A stretch of DNA of 64,000 nt from Taibaiella sp. (GCA_019638495.1 JAHBTQ010000002.1:434001-498000); one strand, 5' to 3'; shown: positions 18,834 through 28,514, counted from the first letter of the stretch. A program made the numbers and translations. The notes: generated from the sequence alone by a model not told the origin.

Positions 18834-18864
18834 AGAGGGGCGCCGTTGGTGCCCCTCTTTTTTT
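18834..18864 (+). terminator. Intrinsic terminator after giant adhesin 1
   Basis: AGAGGGGC (18834-18841) pairs with GCCCCTCT (18851-18858), followed by a T run to 18864. It lies 21 bp past the adhesin stop codon and separates it from the DUF4105 gene. Confidence 0.9.
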
Positions 18865-18935
18865 ATATACAGCTTACCCGGTCTAGCCATCCGGGCATGA
18901 GTATGAATAGCCGATTTCGTTAAATCTATTGCGAG

Positions 18936-18964
18936 TTGTCTCAATTTTAAAATGGCTATTTTTG
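18936..18964 (+). promoter_or_regulatory. Bacteroidota promoter directly abutting the DUF4105 gene
   Basis: A TTG (18936-18938), an 18-bp spacer and TATTTTTG (18957-18964) match the -33/-7 pattern of Bacteroidota sigma factor promoters. The ATG at 18969 follows four bases later, so the transcript should start at or very near the start codon. Confidence 0.6.
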
Positions 18965-18968
18965 ATTG

Positions 18969-20126
18969 ATGAAACGACCTCTGTTTCTTCTCTATAGCTT
19001 TGTTTTGATATTGGCTTTATCGCTCAAGGCAACGGCTGGTGAGAGTCATTATCGGATCAGTATACTCACTGGTGGACCGGGGGAGGAGTTATGGGAGACA
19101 TTTGGTCACGCATGTATTCGTGTGATAGACAGTAATGTCAGCGGACCGCGTCATGATCTGGTTTATAACTACGGCTTTTTTGATGCAGCAAACGGAAGTA
19201 TCGGTCACCAGTTTGTAACGGGTCGGGTAAAGGTATTTCTTGATACAATCACCTTCGGAGAGTTAATTGTAGAATATACGGATAAGCGGCGCGCTCTGAC
19301 GGAACAAGAGTTGATACTTTCGCAATCTCAAAAGGAATCGATTGTTTCCTATCTCGAAAACAATCTGCGACCTCAGAATCGCTACTATGAATATGACGCT
19401 TTTTTTGACAACTGCACTACTCGCATCCGGGATATGCTCTATGCTACCCTGGGAAAATCATTGATAATGGGGACGGTTAGTCCTGGTAAGAAGCATGCTA
19501 CTGTAAGAGATGTCTCGATAGATCCCTATTGTAATGCTCAGCACAAGCCATGGTTTGCATTGGCATTACATCTGGTGTATGGCTCACCTATTGATAGAAA
19601 AATGTCAAATGATGATGCGTTGTTTTTGCCCATTCTGCTATCTCAGTCACTTCGGGGCGCAACTATAGATGGGCATCCCCTGGCGAAGGATAGTCTTCAG
19701 TTGATGCAAGAGAAGATTAATTGGAGAAGTAGTTCCGCTCCGCCAGTTGCTCTTTTTTGGCTATTCCCTTTTCTATCCGCGGTGGGCTTAGTTGCCAGGC
19801 GCTTCAGTAGTTTTAGTCGTTACTTTTCCCTTTTTGTATGTACGATCTCGGGTGTTATTGGCTGTTGTCTGCTTTACTTATGGCTGATAGACGCTGAACC
19901 CGGATGGAATAATAATCTCAATATTTTGTGGGCATTCCCATTGAATGCTTTAGTATTGCTAATTCCCAAGCGACTTTTTGCGACCTATTCCTGCATTGCG
20001 CTTTGTGCACTTGGGCTTGTTTTTGTGGTGCAGTTATCGGGATTTCAGGTGTTCCCGCTGTTGAGCATTTCGCCGCTACTCTTGTCTTCTGTCTTCTTAT
20101 TTGCCCCTAATCTGCGCAAGAGCTAA
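18969..20126 (+). CDS. DUF4105 (Lnb N-terminal-like) membrane protein
   Basis: The 385-residue product has a signal peptide (MKRPLFLLYSFVLILALSLKATAG), a periplasmic domain of about 230 residues of the DUF4105/Lnb_N type (HYRISILTGGPGEELWETFGHACIRV, YNYGFFDA, YYEYDAFFDNCTTRIRDML) and four C-terminal membrane helices. The conserved His in FGHA and the Asn-Cys in DNCTTR are typical of this family, which has been compared to papain-like/NlpC-type folds; its activity is not established. The ATG at 18969 is preferred over a TTG one codon upstream because it fits the signal peptide. It lies between the two giant adhesins and could act on the envelope during their export, but only position supports that. 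Confidence 0.82.
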   Translation: MKRPLFLLYSFVLILALSLKATAGESHYRISILTGGPGEELWETFGHACIRVIDSNVSGPRHDLVYNYGFFDAANGSIGHQFVTGRVKVFLDTITFGELIVEYTDKRRALTEQELILSQSQKESIVSYLENNLRPQNRYYEYDAFFDNCTTRIRDMLYATLGKSLIMGTVSPGKKHATVRDVSIDPYCNAQHKPWFALALHLVYGSPIDRKMSNDDALFLPILLSQSLRGATIDGHPLAKDSLQLMQEKINWRSSSAPPVALFWLFPFLSAVGLVARRFSSFSRYFSLFVCTISGVIGCCLLYLWLIDAEPGWNNNLNILWAFPLNALVLLIPKRLFATYSCIALCALGLVFVVQLSGFQVFPLLSISPLLLSSVFLFAPNLRKS

Positions 20127-20339
20127 GTTTCTTATAGATTTCTCATATTTTTTTTGAAATTGTTAATGTTGTTTCTATTTATTGATGTAATTGGAATAGG
20201 CTTTAAGATATGATAAAAAGAAACAAATAGATATAATAATGCAATACATGAGATAATTAGTTCACTCTTTGCAAAAGTAGTCAAAACATAATGTTAAATT
20301 CAGTAAATGGATAGGGGTTGCGGTCTTATTCTGCGTTTT

Positions 20340-20361
20340 TGTACTGTATAGCAACAGTACA
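20340..20361. promoter_or_regulatory. Perfect 8-bp inverted repeat, candidate operator
   Basis: TGTACTGT (20340-20347) and ACAGTACA (20354-20361) are exact reverse complements separated by six bases. A 22-bp symmetric site like this is typical of dimeric regulators, but it could also be an RNA hairpin. It lies about 345 bp upstream of the adhesin 2 start. Confidence 0.4.
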
Positions 20362-20520
20362 TTGCTAAATATGACTAATGGGTACATGTGTGTAAATGTT
20401 TTATAACTATTTGACTATTAAACATTTCGATTATTCATGTAGGGGTTAAAGGGAAGTAATTAAAAAGGTCTTTGTGGAATGAGTTCAACAAGTAGGTTGG
20501 GCAGAGAATGGGTTACTTTT

Positions 20521-20646
20521 TCAAGTGACAAATTCATTGGTAAGTTGACTGGTGGCAACATTATTTGAAAAGTTGATTATGTGAATGGAATTTTTGCCAA
20601 TGGTGGGTTTTCCTTTAATGGCGGCAAGCAGATCTAATGTTTTCAT
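20521..20646 (-). CDS. Possible 41-residue small protein
   Basis: On the minus strand an ATG at 20646 opens 41 codons starting MKTLDLLAAIKGKPTIG and ending TNEFVT. Upstream at 20651-20658 stands AAGGAAAT, an unusually good Shine-Dalgarno-like stretch for this window. The peptide has a hydrophobic N-terminal half and an Asn/Ser-rich end, and matches no family I know. It lies entirely upstream of the preferred adhesin 2 start. It may be chance in AT-rich DNA. Confidence 0.25.
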   Translation of the reverse strand: MKTLDLLAAIKGKPTIGKNSIHIINFSNNVATSQLTNEFVT

Positions 20647-20704
20647 GATCATTTCCTTACAACCCGAAAATTTGACTGAATTGATAATAATTAAAATATA
20701 TGCT

Positions 20705-23700
20705 ATGGCCATGAGATTTTCTTTATTTATGCAGGAGAGTACCGTTGTGAAAGTTCCAACCGTTGGTATGCGTGTTTGTAGCTGGCTCATCGTTCTGGTG
20801 GCACTTTTGTCACCCGCTACCAGTTACGGGATTGCAACACGCTACCAGGTGACGGCGCCGAACGCACCCACGGGTTCGGCAACAGTTTGCCAGGGAGGGG
20901 CTGTTGGGTCATATTCTGACCAGCCGGGGAAAACGAGTTGCTCGATCATAGGAAGTTCAAATACCAATACGATTACCTACCAGTGGGTATATGATGGCAC
21001 AACACCTATAGCCGGAGCGAGTGGCACATTTGTGGTAAATAGTTCGACTCCTGCTCCAGTTACGCTCAGTCCCACTTACGCTTCGGTACTGGCTACATTG
21101 AGTCCCGGGGCGCATACGCTGGCATGTAAGTTTACGCCAAATCAAAGTAACTGTTCCGGAACAGCGGGAGTTGCTGTCGTCAGTCCGTCGAAAACGATTA
21201 CTGTTCTTGCTGCGCCGTCTGCGGTCACGGGGGCAGATGTCGTCTGTGTCGGGTCTACATCCACATTGGCAAGTTCGCCTGCCGGTGGTACATGGTCAAG
21301 TAGTAACATCGGTAATGCCACCGTCAATAGTGGGGGTGTTGTTACCGGGATGGCAGTAGGAACGGCAAGAATTACTTATACGGGTTCATCAGGGTGCTAT
21401 TCTACAAAATTGCTAACGATCAATGCGGCTATTGCTGGCATTACGGGACCGACCGATGTCTGTCAGTACACTGACGTCGAATACACGCACCCCACCTCCG
21501 GCGGTACCTGGAGTATTTCAGATCCTGCTGTAGCGACCATTTCAGGAGGAATTCTTAACGCGCTTGTGCCCGGTACTGCTACCATTACGTATACTGTGCC
21601 CTCAGGATGTTTTGTAACGATTGCGGTTACAGTAAATGCAGCGCCACTACCTATAACCGGAACAAATGAGATATGCCAGGACGCAACAAGCACACTTTCG
21701 AGCGCCACACCGGGAGGAACCTGGAGTTCAGGTGCGAGCGATGTTGCTACAGTTGATGCAGCATCGGGTGTTGTTACGGGCGTGGCAAATGGTACCGCTA
21801 CGGTCAGCTATACTCTTTCTTCCGGTTGTTCAGCAACGAATATTTTTTCGGTTGATCCGCTACCTGATGTGTCAATAACACCAGTTTCGGCGACTCTATG
21901 CATGGGGGAGACATCAACGCTCAACGCGGCATCTGCGCCACTTGTGTTTACTCTGTTGCAACAGAATTTCAATTCGGGACTCGGGAATTGGGTAGTATCC
22001 GGCACAGCCTCTCCTGCCAATCGCTGGCAAATAGTTTCTCCGGCGACAGCCGCGGATGGCACGCCGGGAGATGGGACAGATATGTTGCAGGCAGCTGCAC
22101 TAAGTACACTTACCACAACTATCGTCAAGTCGCCCTCATTCTCGACAGTTGGTTTCACTTCTGTGAATCTTTCGTTCGACCAGTACTTGCTATCGATCAT
22201 ACCAGACGTTTCGGCGCGTATTGATTATTCAATAGATGGCGGTGCATCCTGGACCACAATTGTGGAACAAGGTGCTACATTGATGGGTGCAAGTGCCTGG
22301 GGTGGCATGCCGAACACGACCCTGGCATTACCTGCGGGAGCGCTTGGCCAGGCTGATGTGACGCTCCGTTGGTATTATGATGCATCACAGTATTACTGGT
22401 TCCTGGACAATATCAAGGTAAATGCAGATCTGCCTGCACCCACCTATACATGGTCGGGGGGGCTTGGCCTATCATGCACGGGCTGCGCTTCGCCGGCTGC
22501 CACGCCGACATCAATCGGTGAAAATGTCTATTCCGTGACAGCGACCTCCAGCACAGGGTGTATTGGTACAGCAACAGCAAGCGTAAGTGTAAACCCCTTA
22601 CCCGGTGCAATCACAGGTAATCTTTCGATATGCGCAGGGTCAACCTCCACCCTGGCCAACACGACTACCGGAGGCACGTGGACAGTGTCAAATGCCAAAG
22701 CGAGTATAGTGCCCGCAACGGGATTATTGACTGGAATCTCTGCCGGGACAGTGGACATCACATATACGCTTCCCTCGGGCTGCTTCGTAACAGAAGTGGC
22801 GACAGTAGCGCCGGCACCTGCTACCATATCAGGTGACGGAGCAGTGTGCGAGGGTAACGCTGTTTCTCTGACACATGTTGTGACAGCGGGAACGTGGATC
22901 AGCAGTGATCCGGGGGTGGCAACAGTAAATTCTTTTGGGGTCGTATCGGCTATTGCTTCAGGAACGACAACAATCACCTATACGTTGCCCTCGGGCTGCA
23001 TTACTACCCGCATAGAGACCGTAAATGAAATGCCGGGAGCCATTACCGGGATGGTGCCATTATGTGTAGGAAACAACGTGCTTCTTTCTTCTTCCACGGG
23101 CGGTGGTGCCTGGATAGCAGGTGATGCAGCAACCGCTGGTGTAAGTGGTGGCGGCCTTGTTTCAGGTGTTAGTGAGGGTATTGCGCCCGTGACATACCAG
23201 TTGCCCTCGGGCTGCCAGGTTACTGCTTTGGCTACCATCAATCCTCTTCCCGCACCAATTACGGGAAGCACTAACATTTGCCAGGGCGCCTCGTCAACGC
23301 TTTCAAATACAACAGCCGGCGGTACCTGGGCAAGCACAAATCCTGGCGTTGCAACCATCAACGCTTCAGGCACATTGACCGGCGTGACGCCCGGATTCGC
23401 ATCTGTGTCCTATACACTTTCTGGCACGGGTTGCTCAGTTTCAGTACCGATAATTGTCAATACATTACCGGCGTCGATCACCGGCATAACGGAAGTATGT
23501 AAAGACGACAATACGGCATTAGGCAGCAGCCCCTCCGGTGGTGCCTGGACAAGCTCCAACGCTTCAAAAGCAGTTGTCGATCCTTCATCGGGCATTGTTA
23601 CCGGCGTTGCTGCCGGGGTCGCTATTGTGACTTATACCTTGCCTGTTACGGGCTGTAGTACGTCAGTTTCGGTTACTGTGAATTCACTGCCAACGGACAT

Positions 23701-26700
23701 TCTCGGTACCGCGACAACTTGCGTTGGTAGCTCGACAAACCTGTTCAATTTTACCTCCGGTGGGGTGTGGAGTTCAGACAATACTCTTATTGCAGACATT
23801 TCAGCCGCTGGTGTGACAACCGGTGTTTCTTCGGGCGTTACGCAGGTGCGATACACCAATGCCGTGACAGGCTGCTACCGTGCTTTAACAGTAACGGTAA
23901 ATGCTACGCCTTCTTCGATTACAGGGCCATCAGGCTTATGTATCGGACAGTCAGCTAATCTGGGTAATTCCGATGGCGGAGGAACCTGGAGTAGTAGCAA
24001 TGTCGGAATAGCGTCCATCGGCGCTTCCACAGGGGTTGTGACAGGAAATATTGCCGGAAGTGCCGTGATTTCCTATACGTTGCCAACGGGTTGTGTACGC
24101 ACAATGCCTGTGGTAGTGTATAGCTTGCCGGGTACGATTGTTGGGCCGGCCAGCGTCTGTGAACAACAAACTATTACTTTGAGCAACGGTGCCCCGGGCG
24201 GCTCGTGGCTGTCAGATAATCCTGCTATTGCCTCGGTTGACGTCGTTGGAAATGTGACAGGGAATCTGGCTGGTGTAACCACAATTTCCTATACGTCGGC
24301 TGCTGGCTGTTCCACCGTTCGGGCACTCACGGTCAACGCGAAACCAGCTGCTATTTCGGGATTTATGAACGTATGTACCGGATCAGTAACCACAATTTCA
24401 AATGCCACTTTGGGCGGTATCTGGAGTTCGGGTTCTCCCATGATACTGTCAGTGGGTGCTACAACGGGAGTCGTTAGTGGTGTAGCGGCAGGTGTGGCAG
24501 AAGTGACCTATTCATTGCCTACCGGTTGCCGCACTACGGGCGCGGTTACGGTAAATCCCGTTCCGGCTCCTATAACAGGTACATTTCAAGTTTGTCAGAA
24601 TGCATCTACGACGTTATCCAATGCCAGCGTTGGCGGCTCGTGGTCAACGGTATCGTCAAATGCCAGTGTGGATGGCGTGAGCGGGCTGGCGACCGGTCTG
24701 AATGCAGGCACAGCGTCAGTAGTTTATACGCTGGCTACGGGATGCTCTCGCAGCGTTACCGTTACTGTGAACCCACTGCCAGCGCCGATAACGGGCGCGC
24801 TAAATGTGTGTGTGGGCGCTAACACCGCTTTGACTAATTCGACATCCTTCGGTAACTGGAGCAGTAGTAACTTGTCCATAGCCTACATTTCGGCTTCGGG
24901 CGTCGCTACCGGTGTCTCAAATGGTGTTGCCGTTATAACCTACACGCTTCCGGCAACCGGATGTTCGTCGGTGGCCTCACTTGTTGTCAATCCGCTCCCG
25001 GCTGCTATTGCCGGCGCAGATGCGGTTTGTATGGGGCAGTCTGAATCTATGGCAAACGCGACTCCATCGGGCGTATGGTCTGCTTCATCGGCAAATGTTG
25101 GTGTCGACGGTTCGGGATCAGTGACGGGCATTTCGGCGGGGTCGGCGGAAGTGTCTTATACATTATTTTCGGGCTGTTTCAGTACAAAGACGATCACTGT
25201 AAATCCGCTTCCGGCTGCTATTGTAGCCCCGGCTTCCATGTGTAAAGGCTCCATATACATGCTCGCCAGCGCAACTCCGGGAGGCACATGGAGTGTTGGT
25301 GATGCCTCCATTGCATTTGTCAATCCTTCAACCGGTGCGACGCTGGCAGCAAATGTCGGAACAACAAATGTTGCTTACACATTGCCAACTGGCTGTGCGT
25401 CTGCAACTGTCATTACCGTATCTGATGTTCCGGGAGCTATAACAGGGACAGCATCTGTCTGCGCAGGTAGCACCGCAACATTGTCTACAACTTCTGCAGG
25501 TGGAACATGGTCTACTTCAAGCGGGCTTGCAACTGTCAATTCTGGCGGAGATGTAACTGGTATTGCCGCCGGGATATCTACTATTACCTACACTGGCCTT
25601 AATGGATGTCGCCGTTTGCGCCAGTTTACAGTAAATGCGCTTCCTGCCCTTATAGCCGGCCCAGGTTCAGTATGCGACGGCCTCACAGCGGTATATTCAA
25701 ATGCAAGCCTTGGTGGCATGTGGACAAGTAGCGACGAGACCGTAGCACAAGTTGGCTCACTGACGGGAATTGTAACTGCCGCAGCCCCTGGGTCTGCGTC
25801 TATATCGTATACACTACCAAACGGATGTTATCGTCAGAAGTCGATCACTGTACATCCTTCGGTTGAGGCTATAACCGGTGACCTGTCAGTTTGCGTTGGT
25901 AATAATGCCAGCCTTACCAGTTTGTCTGCCGGGGGGGTGTGGATAAGCAACAACACCTCGAGACTTAGCGTTGACCCGGCTACGGGAGTTGCAACGGGCA
26001 TTAGTTCAGGTACAGTTATTGTGAGCTATACGTTGTTGACGGGTTGCAGTGCAGCAGAGACGATAACAGTGAACGCATTACCACTGCCCATCAGTGGTAT
26101 GATGCCGCTATGCGTTGGTAGTACGCTTTCGCTCTCCAGCGCATCGGCAGGCGGTAGCTGGTCTGGTGCTGATCCGCTTGTTGCAACTGTTGACGCCTCT
26201 GGTTTGGTATCTGGTATTGGTGCCGGGCTTACTTCGGTTAGTTACACCTTACCTACCGGTTGCTTGCGGGTGGCAAATGTGAATGTAAACGCTGTGCCTG
26301 CAGTTACTAATGTCACTGGTGGCGGTGCATACTGCGCGGGTGGCACCGGCGTATCTGTTGGAGTAGATAACTCGGAGTCCGGAACAATATACAGGCTAAT
26401 GCTTGCTGGGACTCTCATTGCAACAACATCTGGTACAGGCGCCGCTCTGGACTTTGGGTTGAAGACCGCGGCTGGCACGTACACGGTAATAGGTAAGAAC
26501 GGTGCCGGCTGCTCTGCTACCATGGCAGGAGATGCGACTATCGTTATCACTCCATTAGTGACACCGTCTGTCTCTGTTTCAGTTTCGGCCGACACAGTAT
26601 GTGCGGGTACCTCAGTTGACTTTATTGCCACCGGTTTAGATGGCGGCTCTGCGCCAGCTTACGTGTGGAGCGTAGCGGGTGTTCCAGCCGGTACAGGAAG

Positions 26701-27646
26701 CAGCTTCTCACATGTTCCCGTTTTGGGCGAGCCCGTAAGCGTTACGCTCACAAGCAGTCATGATTGTCCGTCTGTTTCCGAGGTGAGCGCGACCGCAGTT
26801 GTTGGAGTGATCCCGCAGCTTACGCCAGCAGTTTCTATTGCGACTGATGCTGAAACGCGAATTTGCCAGGGTACGCCGGTTACTTTTAGTGCAACAGAAG
26901 TGAATGGCGGAACATCGCCTGTCTATACCTGGTTGGTGAATGGAAGCATAGTGCCCGGTGCACTTTCATCGACATATTCGTACATACCGGCAAAAGGTCA
27001 ATCGGTAGTTTGTAAAATGATAAGTAGCTATCGCTGTCCTTCGGTAAATAATGTGTCAAGCAATGTTATATCGCTCATTGTGGACTCTGTGTATATCCCG
27101 GCTGTGACTATTGTCGCGGAGCCGGGTACTAATGTCAAACAGGGTGTGTCAGTCACTTTTATGGCCCATGTTTCCGGTGCCGGTCCCTCACCGAAATACC
27201 AGTGGCTCGTTTCCGGCGCTGAAGTGCCAGGGGCCACAACAGCAACATTTGTATCCGGCAACTTAGAAAATGGTGATTCTGTTACCTGCACTGTAACTGG
27301 ATCAGGCGCGTGCGGAAAGGCATCTTTGAATTCAGTGATAATGAGCATCGAACCAACCGGAATAACCCCACTGGTAATATCCGGTGCAGATCTTAAGCTT
27401 ATGCCAAACCCAACAAACGGTTCATTTGTTATAAGCGGAACGGTAGGTAGCAAGGTAGACGAAGCTATTACTTTTGAGGTGACAGATATGTTGGGCCAGG
27501 TAGTTTGTCGTGGCAACACTATTGCTCGTGCTGGTTCACTTAACGAACGCATTGAACTAAAGGGTACATTAGCAAACGGCATGTACATGCTGAGTGTGAG
27601 CAATGGTAATGACCGAAAATTGTTCCATTTTGTGTTGAAACAGTAA
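20705..27646 (+). CDS. Giant T9SS surface protein 2, about 20 Cys-paired Ig-like (Big_2-like) repeats
   Basis: About 2,313 residues. The start is uncertain: ATG 20705 (MAMRF) gives a long n-region, while ATG 20768 (MRVCSWLIVLVALLSPATSYG) is a textbook signal peptide and may be the true start. After a short Ig-like N-terminal domain come about 20 repeats of the same type as in giant protein 1, with VC.G near the start and TGC/SGC about 45 residues later. A jelly-roll-like insertion (about 410-575) follows the third repeat. Three PKD/Ig-like domains and a T9SS sorting domain (LKLMPNPTNGSF to FHFVLKQ) close the protein; the latter is nearly identical to that of protein 1. The N-terminal domain differs from protein 1. 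Duplication followed by divergence is inferred. Confidence 0.88.
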   Translation: MAMRFSLFMQESTVVKVPTVGMRVCSWLIVLVALLSPATSYGIATRYQVTAPNAPTGSATVCQGGAVGSYSDQPGKTSCSIIGSSNTNTITYQWVYDGTTPIAGASGTFVVNSSTPAPVTLSPTYASVLATLSPGAHTLACKFTPNQSNCSGTAGVAVVSPSKTITVLAAPSAVTGADVVCVGSTSTLASSPAGGTWSSSNIGNATVNSGGVVTGMAVGTARITYTGSSGCYSTKLLTINAAIAGITGPTDVCQYTDVEYTHPTSGGTWSISDPAVATISGGILNALVPGTATITYTVPSGCFVTIAVTVNAAPLPITGTNEICQDATSTLSSATPGGTWSSGASDVATVDAASGVVTGVANGTATVSYTLSSGCSATNIFSVDPLPDVSITPVSATLCMGETSTLNAASAPLVFTLLQQNFNSGLGNWVVSGTASPANRWQIVSPATAADGTPGDGTDMLQAAALSTLTTTIVKSPSFSTVGFTSVNLSFDQYLLSIIPDVSARIDYSIDGGASWTTIVEQGATLMGASAWGGMPNTTLALPAGALGQADVTLRWYYDASQYYWFLDNIKVNADLPAPTYTWSGGLGLSCTGCASPAATPTSIGENVYSVTATSSTGCIGTATASVSVNPLPGAITGNLSICAGSTSTLANTTTGGTWTVSNAKASIVPATGLLTGISAGTVDITYTLPSGCFVTEVATVAPAPATISGDGAVCEGNAVSLTHVVTAGTWISSDPGVATVNSFGVVSAIASGTTTITYTLPSGCITTRIETVNEMPGAITGMVPLCVGNNVLLSSSTGGGAWIAGDAATAGVSGGGLVSGVSEGIAPVTYQLPSGCQVTALATINPLPAPITGSTNICQGASSTLSNTTAGGTWASTNPGVATINASGTLTGVTPGFASVSYTLSGTGCSVSVPIIVNTLPASITGITEVCKDDNTALGSSPSGGAWTSSNASKAVVDPSSGIVTGVAAGVAIVTYTLPVTGCSTSVSVTVNSLPTDILGTATTCVGSSTNLFNFTSGGVWSSDNTLIADISAAGVTTGVSSGVTQVRYTNAVTGCYRALTVTVNATPSSITGPSGLCIGQSANLGNSDGGGTWSSSNVGIASIGASTGVVTGNIAGSAVISYTLPTGCVRTMPVVVYSLPGTIVGPASVCEQQTITLSNGAPGGSWLSDNPAIASVDVVGNVTGNLAGVTTISYTSAAGCSTVRALTVNAKPAAISGFMNVCTGSVTTISNATLGGIWSSGSPMILSVGATTGVVSGVAAGVAEVTYSLPTGCRTTGAVTVNPVPAPITGTFQVCQNASTTLSNASVGGSWSTVSSNASVDGVSGLATGLNAGTASVVYTLATGCSRSVTVTVNPLPAPITGALNVCVGANTALTNSTSFGNWSSSNLSIAYISASGVATGVSNGVAVITYTLPATGCSSVASLVVNPLPAAIAGADAVCMGQSESMANATPSGVWSASSANVGVDGSGSVTGISAGSAEVSYTLFSGCFSTKTITVNPLPAAIVAPASMCKGSIYMLASATPGGTWSVGDASIAFVNPSTGATLAANVGTTNVAYTLPTGCASATVITVSDVPGAITGTASVCAGSTATLSTTSAGGTWSTSSGLATVNSGGDVTGIAAGISTITYTGLNGCRRLRQFTVNALPALIAGPGSVCDGLTAVYSNASLGGMWTSSDETVAQVGSLTGIVTAAAPGSASISYTLPNGCYRQKSITVHPSVEAITGDLSVCVGNNASLTSLSAGGVWISNNTSRLSVDPATGVATGISSGTVIVSYTLLTGCSAAETITVNALPLPISGMMPLCVGSTLSLSSASAGGSWSGADPLVATVDASGLVSGIGAGLTSVSYTLPTGCLRVANVNVNAVPAVTNVTGGGAYCAGGTGVSVGVDNSESGTIYRLMLAGTLIATTSGTGAALDFGLKTAAGTYTVIGKNGAGCSATMAGDATIVITPLVTPSVSVSVSADTVCAGTSVDFIATGLDGGSAPAYVWSVAGVPAGTGSSFSHVPVLGEPVSVTLTSSHDCPSVSEVSATAVVGVIPQLTPAVSIATDAETRICQGTPVTFSATEVNGGTSPVYTWLVNGSIVPGALSSTYSYIPAKGQSVVCKMISSYRCPSVNNVSSNVISLIVDSVYIPAVTIVAEPGTNVKQGVSVTFMAHVSGAGPSPKYQWLVSGAEVPGATTATFVSGNLENGDSVTCTVTGSGACGKASLNSVIMSIEPTGITPLVISGADLKLMPNPTNGSFVISGTVGSKVDEAITFEVTDMLGQVVCRGNTIARAGSLNERIELKGTLANGMYMLSVSNGNDRKLFHFVLKQ

Positions 27647-27668
27647 CCTTACAATCTACTTGTAGAGA

Positions 27669-27701
27669 ACAGGCTTCCAAATTGGGGGCCTGTCCTTTTT
27701 T
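27669..27701 (+). terminator. Intrinsic terminator after giant adhesin 2
   Basis: ACAGGC (27669-27674) pairs with GCCTGT (27688-27693), followed by CC and six T residues to 27701. It lies about 20 bp after the adhesin 2 stop. Confidence 0.75.
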
Positions 27702-28061
27702 GAGGCGATTTGAGTTTATGTGTATTGTAATCAGCGATAGCATTTTGAGTAGGCCCAATCCAGATACATGCGAGTTTGAGTTTGATGGTGAGGCAACGGG
27801 TGAGGTTGTTTCAGCAATAGCGAATGCTGTAGGTGACGTTGTTTAGAGTTCCACGATTCATCTCAATAAGATAAATGGCATGTATCCCTGCCACCGGTAT
27901 TGCCCGCTGGTTTATATCTTTTTGACTTGAGCAGTTGTGCGGACAGGGAGGCCATTCAGTTCATACTATGCAGGTAGTAAACCATACCTCTAAAAGTTCC
28001 GGGTTACTAATACCGGTAACTTTTTTATGTGGCTAAGTCGGGCATTTATTAACTTTACTTA
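27702..28061. other. Intergenic region, no gene seen
   Basis: No credible reading frame or RNA gene was found in these 360 bases. At the right edge TAACTTTA (28050-28057), a near match to the -7 element, ends four bases before the ATG of the next gene. Confidence 0.6.
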
Positions 28062-28508
28062 ATGGGTATCCGCAAATACATACTTCCGGTTGTAGCTGGT
28101 GTAATGGCCGGCATGATGGTGCAGGCATTTATAGAGAAGGCCATACATGCGTCCTATCCACCGCCACCTGGCCTTGACTTTCGGGACAAAGTAGCTATAG
28201 CAAATTATATGGCGCAGGTGCCCATTGCTGCCATGATGATGCAACTGGTTAATTATTTTGCATGCTCTTTACTGGCTGGCGCTGTGGCAACGCTGCTATC
28301 GGGTAGGGTCATTAGCCGGCCGGCATTAGTGGTGGGGGGCATCATTACACTTGCTTCGGTGGCAAACATGGTAATGTTGCCGGGACAGCCATTATGGTTT
28401 CTGGTCACTACACTATTGCTGCATATTCCCGCAGCCTTGTTGGGTTATGCACTGGCCAGGTCCAGGTCGCTGAATGCGCATGAGGTAGGCGCTGATGTCA
28501 AAAGTTGA
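28062..28508 (+). CDS. Uncharacterised four-helix membrane protein
   Basis: The 148-residue protein has about four hydrophobic segments (near residues 6-28, 50-75, 82-105, 110-132) and a short polar tail. I recognise no family signature. A Pro-rich stretch (SYPPPPGLDF) lies in the first external or internal loop. The gene is monocistronic and converges with birA, leaving 6 bp between stops. The promoter-like TAACTTTA four bases before the ATG suggests a leaderless transcript. Function cannot be inferred. Confidence 0.7.
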   Translation: MGIRKYILPVVAGVMAGMMVQAFIEKAIHASYPPPPGLDFRDKVAIANYMAQVPIAAMMMQLVNYFACSLLAGAVATLLSGRVISRPALVVGGIITLASVANMVMLPGQPLWFLVTTLLLHIPAALLGYALARSRSLNAHEVGADVKS

Positions 28509-28514
28509 TGCGGG

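Larger units (their letters stand above)
20127..20704. other. AT-rich intergenic region upstream of giant adhesin 2
   Basis: About 580 bp of markedly AT-rich sequence without a confident gene. It contains a perfect inverted repeat at 20340-20361 and, on the minus strand, a 41-codon reading frame (20521-20646) described separately. The length and base composition suggest a control region for adhesin 2, although no TAnnTTTG element at a good distance stands out. Confidence 0.5.
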
